Assembly: GCF_002999335.1 (NCBI RefSeq)
Contig: NW_020312247.1
Span: 124,001 to 188,000 of the forward strand
From: Cyclospora cayetanensis
Taxonomy: Eukaryota > Apicomplexa > Conoidasida > Eucoccidiorida > Eimeriidae
Direction: 5' to 3'
Length of the DNA stretch: 64,000 bases
The notes beneath the pieces are model-generated. The model was not told the origin of the DNA. It worked only from the letters and a program-made list of their open reading frames with translations, and ran no database searches. Numbering within the stretch: position 1 is the stretch's first letter; each line of letters starts with the position of its first letter. The translations under genes were made by a program, and so were the position numbers. Of this stretch, positions 25,336 to 36,100 are shown piece after piece.

Positions 25336-26815
25336 CGCACCACGTAAAGCTGATTTTTCGTTCAGACGCGTAATTAGCTCTGTAGTGTCCGGAGTGATCA
25401 CAAAAATGAATGAGAGACTGAGCCGCGGGTGGAGGAGATGCTGAAAAGAGGCTAAGTAAAGGAACCGACTACAGACTTTGAACGTACCTCGGTGTTGGTG
25501 ATGAAAAAGGATGAGAGGTGTCCCATGCGCATTAGCTGAGAGGCTTCGAGCACAGTTAATGTAACGCAACGATTCGCGATGCCTGGAGAACTGCCTGGAC
25601 AAGCTATGCGGATCAACAGTCAGCTCGACATTTGAGTTCCTCGATGCTTTCTAATTGATCCCATTCCACACAGACGGAAGACACAAAATGCTGTTTCTCA
25701 CCCTCACTGCAAAATCGAGTATATCTACATGCCATTTAGGCTTTTTAGTACCACATATGCACTGCAACGTAATGTAATTCGAGACTTCTGTAAACCTAGC
25801 GAGAAGCAGCGGTACCCAGTGCGGGTAAAAGAACGCTGCATGGTTTATGGGACGTGGGAAAGTCTTAGCACTATTTTTATGTACTTCATTTTTCTTGTAA
25901 AATTGACCCCCATATGTAATGTACCTTACGAAGAGGCATCCAGATATGATGGCCTAAGGGCAGTTCGCTGGTTTGAGTACCTCATGCGGCACGCTGGGAA
26001 CATCACTAATCTGGTCGCCTGTGCGCTTTCGTGATGCCCCAGCAATTCACTTTATGGAACACAAACCTTCCTGCCTGTGGTGATTTACGGATAGTGTCGC
26101 GATTGGGCAAGTTTTATGCTTATGGCGTTCATGTATTCCTTATTTCTGCGGAAATGTACAAGGACAAGGGGGTGATGCATCACCACGTTGAGGATGGCAT
26201 GCTATGGTTCTTAACAATGCGGGAACTTCGTCGTTTACATATTCCGACTTAGCTCCTCAGTGGTGCTTTGCGCAACGCACTCAATCATGCTCTTTCGGGC
26301 CATGTTGGGATTCACACTTCAGGAAAAGGATTCTCACAGTCGTCTTGGTGCCTTCCGATGCATACCGCTGCAGAGGTGATTGCTGTGTCGTGCCTAGATA
26401 GCCAGCAGTTGAAGCCTCAAAATTTTTCTGCAGTCCGCCCTTTGCAAGGCCCGTCGGTTACTCTAATACCTCTGAATTAGTCCGACTGTGGATCTTATTG
26501 TTGAGCTGTAGGAGATCAAGAGTTAGCATAGCATTTACATCATTAGCGGCGGACTCAGCAACAAATGCCCATTACATCCCTTGCGCCAGCTCCATTACGG
26601 CAAAGAAAGTCGCCCAGCAATTCTTAGCTCATGAACGGCATCCAGATGGACTCTGGGAAACTATTATCACGGATAGGGATCCGAATTTCGGTAGTGCGGT
26701 GTGAACTGCCTTATTTGCCCGACCACGTATTGACCGAAACTTGACCAGTGCTTATCATTCTGAGGCACTGGGGCAGAGAGAGGGCAAAAACCGCACTATT
26801 CCGCAGTCTATCTAC
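25336..26815 (+). mobile_element. Decayed Ty3/gypsy-type retrotransposon pol region (RT-RNase H-integrase)
   Basis: Fragments in the usual Ty3/gypsy order, in shifting frames with many stops. Reverse transcriptase: TSVLVMKKDERCPMRIS at 25486 resembles 'VLV.KKDG..R...DYR'. TFEFLDAF then LIPFHTDGRHKMLFLT at 25628 resembles 'F...D...G..Q.......KTAF'. MPFRLFSTTYALQ at 25729 resembles 'MPFGL.NAP.TFQ'. RNase H/connection end: WFEYLMRHAGNITNLVACAL near 25970 resembles '..YL......I....G..N..ADALSR'. Integrase zinc region near 26200-26400: LRRLHIP, LRNALNHALSGHVGIHTSGK and VSCLDSQQLKPQNF. Catalytic core near 26550-26810: HYIPCASSITAKKVAQQFL, WETIITDRDPNFGS and YHSEALGQREGKNRT. The catalytic YxDD box was not found and the region between RT and RNase H is shortened. 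It is a pseudogene copy, unable to encode one product. LTRs were not found by eye. Confidence 0.8.
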
Positions 26816-29100
26816 TTAAAAATAATAGATTGACTCACCCTATTTCCTTGTGCTGAGTGGTCGTATTATACGTCAGTACGTCGGTAAGCCATGAGTCTCC
26901 TGCAAGCCTGTTCTACCAGGGGAAATCCTTTCTTATTAGGGCCTGAATCTGCCGGACCGGCGGACTAAGCAACCACCCTTAGGACCAAAGGGTTCAAGGA
27001 AAATACTTGCTAGTGCACGCGATGCATGCGAAAAGCTCGAAGGGACAAGCGCAGAATCACGATAGACGGCAGTTTGCTGTATGCTTCGTGCCCAGAGACT
27101 AGGCCCTGTTAGATTGGCAGGCTGTACAACATGCACCAGAGAGTAATTAGAAAAAGGCGTTCGCAGCCAGATAGCTTAGACCATCCCTTGCAATTTTCTC
27201 ACAAATAAAAACTCTTTTCTACTACATCGTTTCCAATAAATGGTGGATGTGTCACAAAACTGTAGTAATTGGTCGCCCATAGAAGAACCAGGACCCCTTG
27301 CATTGTTCGCGGACTTTCGTGGGCACACGAATGGCCGGTGTAGAGAGTCAGGAAGCAGCAGGATTGCAGGATTATAGGACTTTTGAGCTGCGAGCAGGCA
27401 CCAGATGGAGATTTATAGTGAAGTTGTTAGAATACGCCAACCTCCATGGTTGAGGGAAAAGCAGGACTTGGCTTTGCTGCCTGCAGGATAATTTAGAGCC
27501 TTGCTCGCTTTACGACAGTAGTTGCCATGGACGGTAGTCCTCGCGTTTATTGGCAATTATCCTTCCATCAAGCACGGTCTGCCTGAAATACATTTCTTCA
27601 TCTCAGTATTTTATTTAAAGCTGCCAGTTCGTATTGTCGAGGTGCTTTATAAGCTCAGATCTATGCTCAGGCAGTTTCAATGATGCTGTCTCTACATTCT
27701 TGCCTTTGCCTCTATTGGAGCTTGGCACCCAAGAGGGGTTTAGTATGCAGGTCACCACGCCAAAAACCATGCATCTAATTTTTTCATTAGGAAGGAATTT
27801 ACCCCCAACTCAATACAAACCTAATCGAAAACCATTTAGTGTCCTTCAAAAGAGCTTGCATCTTCCTCCGCCTGAGTGCCTCAGAGTTTCCGGCATGCGG
27901 CAGAGGGACAACTACGGTGCGCGTAGCTTCACCCTGTATTTACTCGGGATATTAACAGCTAGTTGCATGCAGTACCCAGCACGCGCTTACACAAGATTGT
28001 GCCTTTTTATATCGAGCTAGAAGTACACCGCAATAAGTAAGATGTACGAACAGACAATCCAATTAGTCAGTTGTTTGTAATTTTCAGTATTCCATGACAA
28101 TTGCAGCAGAAGCTTTGAACGGTACTTTGGCCAGCCGCAGCGATGATTCAAAGTATATTCTAATTATCATGGGGCACTGGAACTCCCACATTGAGGAATT
28201 AACCATCTTGGTTCAGCTTAAAACCCAAACTACCCTGTCGATTGAAAGCCACCATAACAACCTGTAGGCAAAAGTTCAACCGAGTGACCAGTCAATATCC
28301 TTGGCTGGGGAGCAATAACTGCACCAGGTTTTCTACCCACAGCTCGCCCTCTATTCCTGTTACTCTCTGTTCCTAAGCCTTGGTTCTATCTCCTTTCTGC
28401 TTCATGCACATTGCACGCTGCGGTATGACCTGACCCACCGTGCTGTGGCTCTCCCCCTATTCCTTATACTTGAGATACTCCCTGATTTCGCGCCTCTCTC
28501 CCCCTTTCGGCCTTCTCCAGAGCCCCTAGCTCTATACATAAACACATACAAACATCAATCCACACCAGTAGGAGACCATCACTGTGTTCGGACCTGCATG
28601 AAGAGGCTGACGTTATGGGTTTCCAAACGAGTGGGGGCCAAAAAACAATGAACAGCTCCCTGAACGAACGCTTTCTGAGCAAACTCTACATGTGAATGTG
28701 CAGACGATCCCCTTCAGGCTCTGGGGTCTTCGAGTCAAGGTGTTCGCAACATCCGCGCGTCCAATCCACTGAATACAGGGTACGTTGCATTCGCCTCCCT
28801 GGCCCTTCGAACAGTAGAACAAGGAAGGAATCTGTCAGAAAGCTTGCAGGTCGTACCTTGAGGATTGGTGGCCTTTCGTCGTTGGCGACAGCCGCTTTGC
28901 ACGAGGGAAATCCCTCCTAAGGCACTTGATCGGACAGCCCCCGTGGGCGTACAAAATGGCTCCAGGTGTCCGTCGATTTCAGTGCTTTCTTTTCTACCAC
29001 GATCACCAGTATTTTTATTTAAAAGACTCAACACAACTCTTAACTTCCGCCTATTTCTACAGAGGAGCCCAAACTCCGGCCATTGAGACATGAGCGCAGA
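26816..29100. other. Gene-poor region downstream of the retroelement fossil
   Basis: No gene recognised. It may hold the 3' part of the element (integrase C-terminus, LTR), but I see no clear match or terminal repeat. Frames at 27634-28020 plus and 28735-29091 minus are unremarkable. The next gene starts at 29284. Confidence 0.4.
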
Positions 29101-29283
29101 CAGCTGGCGGGGCCCCGTTTACCACCACCCTTAGCAGCGTCACAGAAATACAGCACTCCAGGCCAAAACGCAACTCTGGAGACACTACAGCAGAGCAAAA
29201 AGCTCATTGCGACAAGCTGCTTGTGCTAGTTTTGCGGCTCCTCCCTTTCTCTGAGGCCGAAGGCGAGGACGCTTCTGGCGAAC

Positions 29284-32200
29284 ATGGCGTGCTGGTTCCG
29301 CCGGCTTCTGCCGCAGCCCTTGCTGATGGTGGTGGTGTTGCTACTGATAGCATCATCTCAGCGTCAGCGGAGCACGGCCCGGGCAGATGATAGCGCTGCA
29401 AATGGCGTTGCATCAGATATCCCACGAGGTCCACCTCCGCAGACAATGATACCCAGCGATGCCTCCTTGCCGCTGCTGCAGACAAAGACCGCCTTTCTGA
29501 TAGACCTTGAGCCTGTTATTGAATCCCACATAGTCAGCAACCTGTTGCACCAGCTGCTTTTCTCCTTGCGTATCCCCCAGGACCGCGTGAAGCTAAGGGA
29601 TGAGGCCTTCATGCTGTCCTCGCCTTCCAACCGTCGGCAGGCTGCCTCTTTGGGCCGCTGGCTCGTAGCAGAGGCTGCTACGCTACCGCAGCAAGTTGAA
29701 TTTATTTTTGTTTGCTCCGCGTACACCCGAATCACCCCAGGCGTTCTGGAGGCCCTTCTCAGAGAGATACTGCACAAGGCGCGGGGAGAGTCTCTCGGTC
29801 CATTTATCCTCGGCTGGGGTCTCACTGATCAGAAAAGCACCATCCTTCATCATTTTGAGGCCCCAAATTCTCTAGTGTATCCTCACCTGGATGCAGGGAC
29901 CCTCTGGTCTCGAGCGGCATTGGATGCCCTTAAAATTGCCGTCCTCGAGACGCCCCCTGCAGTTAGCATCGAGAAAGATTTCGTCTATGAGCTGTTTGTA
30001 CACTTGAAAAAGACGCAGCAGCTACAGCTGCTTCACTCGGAGCTCTTCTGCCCGGCCGCCCCCCTCGTGGAGGACTATGAAAGGGCTCAAAACGTCTATC
30101 CCCCGCCTCACACGCTGCCCAAGAAGCTCGCAGGCTTCGAGGCCTCTGCTGCCGCCAACAATCGAGAGCTATCTTCTGCAGAGTCAACAGCGGCAGCGGC
30201 AGGAAGGGCTGTCGCCGATTTGCAACAAAGCTGCGCCGCCTACTCGAGCGGAACCCGCCATGCCCCGGTCCTCTCTCACCAAATGTTTGATGGCCTTATA
30301 GACTTCGATGAAGAACTCATTGTAAACGCCGCACACTATGCCCCTAACTTCAACTTTGAAGCGAGCAAACTAACGGCCACTGGGTACTAGGGCGCTGCCT
30401 AGCACAGGACTGCATGAGAGAAAGAGGCAGGGAGCCAGGGGTGCAAAGACAGCGGAGCGCGAACGAACGGTTGTAGTAAGCGGGGAGGGGCACTCTAGCG
30501 GCATAAAGGCCGCTGTATACATTCGCGTGGCTGTGCAGCAAGCTTTGTGCGTGTCTCTGCTACGTAGTGGGATTTGCTTTTTCTCCCCTGGGGTGTGCCG
30601 TGACTGCACGCAGGTACAGCGGGAAAAGCTTGCCGACCGCTTTCCTCCCGATGAGAGGGATATTGAGGGGGGACCCTACCAGAAAGCTTTGGAAGAGTTA
30701 GAGAAGACTCGCCCGGCCTTTATTGTGGACCCTCAGGCACGTCTTCTCGCACCTTGTCGTCTTAATAAGCGCAGTATGGAGGGGAAGATTTGCGTCTTCT
30801 TCCTACGCTTCCCCCCTTCCTCCGTTAAGCTGTAGTTAAAAGGCCCTCTTCGGGTCGAGTTGCCAGTGTGGTTCCGCCTCTTTGCCTCGTGTTGGAAGGT
30901 CGCTCAACCTCTTGTGGCAGCCCTACAGAGGGCTTTGAAACCCTCGCTGTTGAAATGCCTATATGTGTGTGCACGTGTATGCTGTTCTGCATGCAATGGG
31001 CATGAGTAGGGATGGGTGTCTTTTTCTGTGGGAGCTGGCTTCTTTGCGTCAGGACCTTATGGTTGCCGTCAAGACACATGGGGGCAATCACGCTACGCGG
31101 CTGCCCCTGCTGCGGCGGCTGTGGGCTTCTAAAGAGGCGCTGCTGAAGCAAGCACAACAGCACTTGGGGGAAGACCACCATGCCCATGCTCACATGGTGA
31201 AGGAGGAACAGAAGCAGCTAGAGGAGGTCTATGGGGCCCTGTTACTCCGCTTTTTTTCAGACACGGCAGATGCAAAACGGGGGATAGAGGCCCCAGAGAT
31301 TGCGGGCGCTCCCGCAGGCAAAGCCGGCTTGTGTTTGCGGCTGCAGCACATTTTGAGAGAATTCTTGGGAACCCCTGAGACTCGCCGCTTCCTTGTCGTG
31401 ACGGACGACGACACGCTTTTAAACTTCAGGCACGCAATGGATCTGTTGTCGCTCACGCTGCAGCCTCCAATTCCGGCAAGGGGCTTCATGGCGAACCTCC
31501 TTGCAGATCAGCAAGGGTACAGGGCGTACAGTCCTGCGTATTTGAAGCTTGCGCAGGATATAAGGGCCTACTTGCGTGCTCGCGCCGCCGCTGCTGCCGC
31601 CACGGGGCAGACGGCGGAAGGAATGCAGAAGGCAACGCCTGCAAGTGACAGCCGGTACTCGCCCGAGCAGCTCACAGGGGCCTCGTCTGTGTATGGCTGG
31701 GGGGGATCCAGGCCGTTGGAGGCGCTGTCTCCGCTGTATCTCGGAGAACGGTATGCATATGGCATCACTGGGGCGAACGAGACTCAGGGATACGAATACG
31801 GCACGATGGGGGGATCGATTGCGCTGGACAGGGAGGCCGTGAGGCTGGTGGTGGCTTGCATCGAAAGCGGGAAGTGCACTTGTCCTCCGGATGGAACTGC
31901 GGATGACATGCTGCTGGGCATGTGGCTAAAGCAGCTCCGGGTGCCTCTGGTGCATGCTAGGGGCCTGCACCAGGAGAAGCCTGCGGACTATCATCCTTTG
32001 CTCGTCGAAGCAGTCACACCCGTCTCCTTCCACAGGATGCAGCAGTCGGTGAACGCTACGAAAAAGCTATTTGCGGACTATGTCAACATTAGCGACCACA
32101 GTGCAAGTGTGGGGGCCAGCAGCAGTGGCAAGGCGCTCAGCGCGGAGGAGCTCGTGGAGGTGGATTGGATCGACTACGACTGGCACCACGTTGAAGAGCA

Positions 32201-32378
32201 TCTCTGGCTAGAGCGCGAGGAGCTTCAAGAACTCGAAGAGGATTATAGTCTCCTGCACAAGGGTGTTGGCGATATTTTTAGCCGGAAGGTCACCCGGGGC
32301 ATCAGGCCGATGACGCCAGAGGAGTTGCTTGAGCACGACGAGCTTGAGGAGCTGTCTGCGTTTCACGACGAGCTCTGA
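29284..32378 (+). CDS. B3GLCT: Beta-1,3-glucosyltransferase of thrombospondin-repeat O-fucose (B3GLCT family, GT31), ER-retained
   Basis: Adds glucose to O-linked fucose on thrombospondin type 1 repeats in the ER (family knowledge; Toxoplasma has this enzyme). Three exons: 29284-30321 (or to 30383), 30614-about 30740, and 31053-32378. The end of exon 1 and exon 2's 3' end are not settled; the donor at 30321 and acceptors at 30613 and 31052 agree in phase 0. Residues 1-25 form a signal peptide (RRLLPQPLLMVVVLLLIASS). Exon 1 is the poorly conserved N-terminal glycosyltransferase-like lobe. Exon 3 is the catalytic lobe: DLMVAVKTHGGNHATRLPLL, then VVTDDDTLLNF (the DxD metal/UDP-sugar site), YLGERYAYGI, GTMGGSIALDREAVRLVV, then CTCPPDGTADDMLLGMWL and HARGLHQEKPADY. 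The last four residues are HDEL, an ER retrieval signal where human B3GLCT has REEL. There is an Ala-rich loop (RARAAAAAATG) specific to this protein. It is the only well-supported plus-strand gene in the window. Confidence 0.9.
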
Positions 32379-33152
32379 CGCTCTATAGCCACACTTTCGC
32401 GGGGGATGCGCAGTCAGGGTATAGCTGCTGCAGCTGCGTACAGTGGTCAATTAATGCAGCTTTCACCGACTGGCCAAGCGCTAGTTCGCCGCCTCTGCCG
32501 CATTCGACGCGGTGTCTTTGTTGCACCGAGCATTATCTTAGGAATGTTCAAGGCCAGAGAGTACTCTTGAGCTGCGATTCTTTAGAGCTGGGTACTCACG
32601 AGAATTCTCACCCACACGATCACAGCAGACCGCTCTGCGGCTCCCGCTACTAGTTTTCTTGATGAAAGGGCTTCGGCCTGTAGTGCAGTGGCTGCCGGTA
32701 GAATACGGGCCAGCCGCCGAACTAGGCGTTACTTAGGCAAAAGCCGGCATGTCACCTCAACAAAAAAACGGAGAACAACGGCGTTCAGCCATCGTGTAGA
32801 CTTAAGATGCCATATTTCTCTCCCTGTACGGGAGAGAGGGTAGCAGCAAGCGTGGGTGGGATTCAGAAAGCTTGCCCTTTTCCCAAGCGTATCCTGCTGC
32901 ACAAGGAGGGCCTGCAGCAGTTAACGTTTGCTTGAGGGAATGGTGGCAAGGGCACACTGCACTAGCGCGGACCACACGACTTCTCCACTGCCGTGACGTC
33001 TCGCCAGCTTCTATGACCAGCCGTGGCTTTCACGTTTGCGGCTTTTGTCGTCTCTCTCCTGCCTTCGAACACAAGAATCCTGGCCCCTCTGAATGGCAGC
33101 GAGCGGCGAAACTGACTGACAGCGAGGAGAGCAGCCACCTTCACCCAACAGC
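32379..33152. other. Convergent intergenic region
   Basis: Between the stop of the plus-strand glucosyltransferase and the presumed stop of the minus-strand F-box gene. The 183-residue plus frame that starts at 32872 overlaps the last F-box exon and shows no family features. I see no repeat or RNA gene here. Confidence 0.5.
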
Positions 33153-36100
33153 TTACGAAAATCTCCACGACGCAGAGGCGACGGAAGGGCAACGGCTATT
33201 TCCGCAACCAGTGTATCCATCAGGAATGTTGGTAGCTGTACTAGAAGCAGACACTGATGAGATACCACGACTGCGCTCCAGCCTATGGTCCTCTCCCGAG
33301 CTAGAAAGCTGTAAACAACGCAGACAATGCTGTCGCTTTCCGGAGGTTGAATTGAGCACCCCGTGGCCGCAAAAACGGCGAAGCATCACCATCCTGTCAT
33401 GCATGCGGAATTTGCTGTGGTAGATAGCGGCCCTCCATTCACTGCTAGGTTCGATCATCAGGCGCGAACCCTGCATGGTAGCAGGCGAAGCAGCACTAAG
33501 GCTGCCGCCATCTCTGCAGGAAAAGCTCTTAGAAGCCGTGCTCAATGCGGTTCCTGGTGATAACGCGCATGCGAGGCTGTTGCTCCCATGGTTCTTATCT
33601 GGAAATCCACCCCCTAGGTTGCTCTTGTGATCCTGCAAAGCCTAAAGGACCTCCTCGCAGGGGGAGTCATCTCTGGGTGGCACCATGGAGGCTCTGTAGC
33701 TTTCCATACAAAAGCGTGAGCTGCAGCATGGCGTCAAACGAAGCAAGACACAGAGGCAGCAGGAGCCAAAGCCACGAATGCACACCGTAAAACATCTGAC
33801 ACCCCAGATACGAAAACAGCACGAAAGGCACTCACCACCACGTCGAATCAGGAAGTGTGCGAATGCTGCAGCCGCAGCTGCCATCCTTGAGGGGCCTGCA
33901 ACTGCTCGCACCGCTACGACTATCACCAACCGTGCGGCTGCTGCTATTAGTGCTGCCGCAGCAGGCGCAGAAAAGGGGGCGCCAGACGCCGCATGCGTCC
34001 TTACAACCCATACATGACATCCACCAGGGTAGACTCTGGTGGCTCTGCGGCTTCAGCTGCTGCGCGGAGCTCGCTGCTGCCGCTGTCACCTGCGGCGGCC
34101 GGCGAAGGGAGGCGTCAAAGACCTGCAAATGCATCGATGTCGCCAGCAGCAACAGCAGCAGCAGCAGGGGTGCGACAGAAGTCGGTACGGCTCAAGTGGG
34201 AGTATCAGGATCGCAATGCAGAGTAGCGGCAGCGAAGCCTACAGCATGGTGGAGCTAGGCGGCACTCCGCTGGGAGTATGCGAAGCTGGAAAGAAGGTCT
34301 CATCGAAGTTATAGCTCACATGCACGTGCGGGCGCGGTCCAGCTGTGAGGCCTATTAGGCGAGAGCCGCTGCCATCTGCCGCTGTAGCAGCGGTGCGTAT
34401 CCAGGCAGCGGCAGCGGCAACAGCAGCATCAGCAACAGAGTGAGCACGCACACACATGGGATATATAAAGATACGCGCAAATTCGAGTGACTTCTGGAAA
34501 CAGCAACTCTGGCTGCCGGAAGAAGCCGTGCACGCCGTTTGCGATGCATCCTTGACTCACCGAGAGCGTGAAAGCCTGTACTACTGCCGAGGAGCTGCTC
34601 TCCCGTCTCAAGGCCGTAAAGCCCGGCCCCCTGGTCGCTGCAGCCGCAGCAGCCACTCCACCTGCGGCTCTGTCTTCCTCTTTCTCTCTCTTTCTCAGCT
34701 TGCCGTAGCCCCTTAGGGGCAGGCAGACTGGCACAGCGAGTTGCCGCAAAGACTTTGGGAGGGGAGACAAAAACCCGTCGCCTTTCGAGGAGGGACAAGT
34801 TGCAGGGCGTTGAAGTGCAGAGAACACGGAGAGACACGTGGCCACTCACCTGTTGTATAACAAGGTCCCTGAGGCGACGAGGAGCTGCAGCCGTTCCCAG
34901 CTTCTCAGGGCGTCTCTTTCTGGAGCCTCGCGCAGCCAGAGCAGCGTGAATTGCCAGCGCATGCCGCGACCCGAGTGAACATTGACGGTATCCTGGGCTG
35001 TTGTAAAGCCTCGCGACGGCCTTTTTCGAAGAGACATCGGCAGGGTAGGTGGCTGTTGCTGCTGCAGCGCGGGTAGGGTTCCTGCAGGTGCAAGCACTCC
35101 AAAGAGGAGGCTGCCGAGGGAAAGGGACACTGCAATCAACAGCACGGGAGGCTCGCCGTGGAGTGCGTCTGCATCCGTAGCCTTGTGCTCAGGCTTTGGC
35201 TGCTGTGGCTCCTTCCTCGGGCTTTGCTGCGGCTGCTGCGAGGCGTGCAGTCGAAAGAGGCGGCGGCACGTGGCTAGCGACACTTCGCGGCAGTCTACAC
35301 ACGACACGCCAGCGCCGCAAAGCCTGCCCGTGCAGCATGCGTCGAAGCAGCAACACACACACACGCGGCGGAATGGTGGGCTGGAGGCCCACAGCGTGCC
35401 TGCAAGACTTGTTGCCGCTGCAGGGTGCTGCGTACTAAGGCTTACCCTTCACGCGTCTGGGAGACGGCATGGAAGGCTGCGAGATTCAACCGCAGCTTCG
35501 GATTTCGTCTACCCCACATTCGCTGCAACCAGGAGACTCTAGGCCTTCCCGTTCGCGGCCATGCGTGGAGCGGCACACACCGGATTGTTAGAGACCCCTC
35601 AAGGCCATAGCAGAGCCACTGATTCTGCAACGACACCACGCATGGAAAATGTCCAGCAAGTCTGTGGATGCCTATATGTATATACATATAGACAAAAGGA
35701 GCAACTGCACTGGCGGCAACACGTGGAGCGGTAGACCCCGGGAGAGGCACAAAACAAGCAAGGCAAGAGACACCCATGGGCCCTGCAAGCGCCGTTACAC
35801 AGATGGAGTATTCAAGAGACAAAATCACGGCCAGAGCGTCTTAAAACTCGCTTAAGACAGCAGAAAAGGCGACGTGAACAACCAAGGAGAGGCGCAGAAC
35901 AAGAGAAAAGGCGCCCAGGATAAGACCCCATACGGGGGTAGGCTTAGGCATCGGGAGGCAGATAAGGCCTCACTGTAGTGAAGAGAGACACCGAAAAGAA
36001 GGGTAAGTATAGGCCGAGGACCTACAGAAAGCGAGGCAGTAGTGACTCCAAAGTCTCCAGTCAGCAGACTGAACGAGCAGCCCAGAAGGAGATGCGGCTG

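Noticed and set aside
29364..29825. 153-codon minus-strand frame.
   Set aside because: Shadow of the first exon of the glucosyltransferase.
32872..33423. 183-codon plus-strand frame.
   Set aside because: It overlaps the terminal exon of the minus-strand F-box gene, which follows a good acceptor at 33644. No family motif is seen in the plus frame; kept as unlikely.
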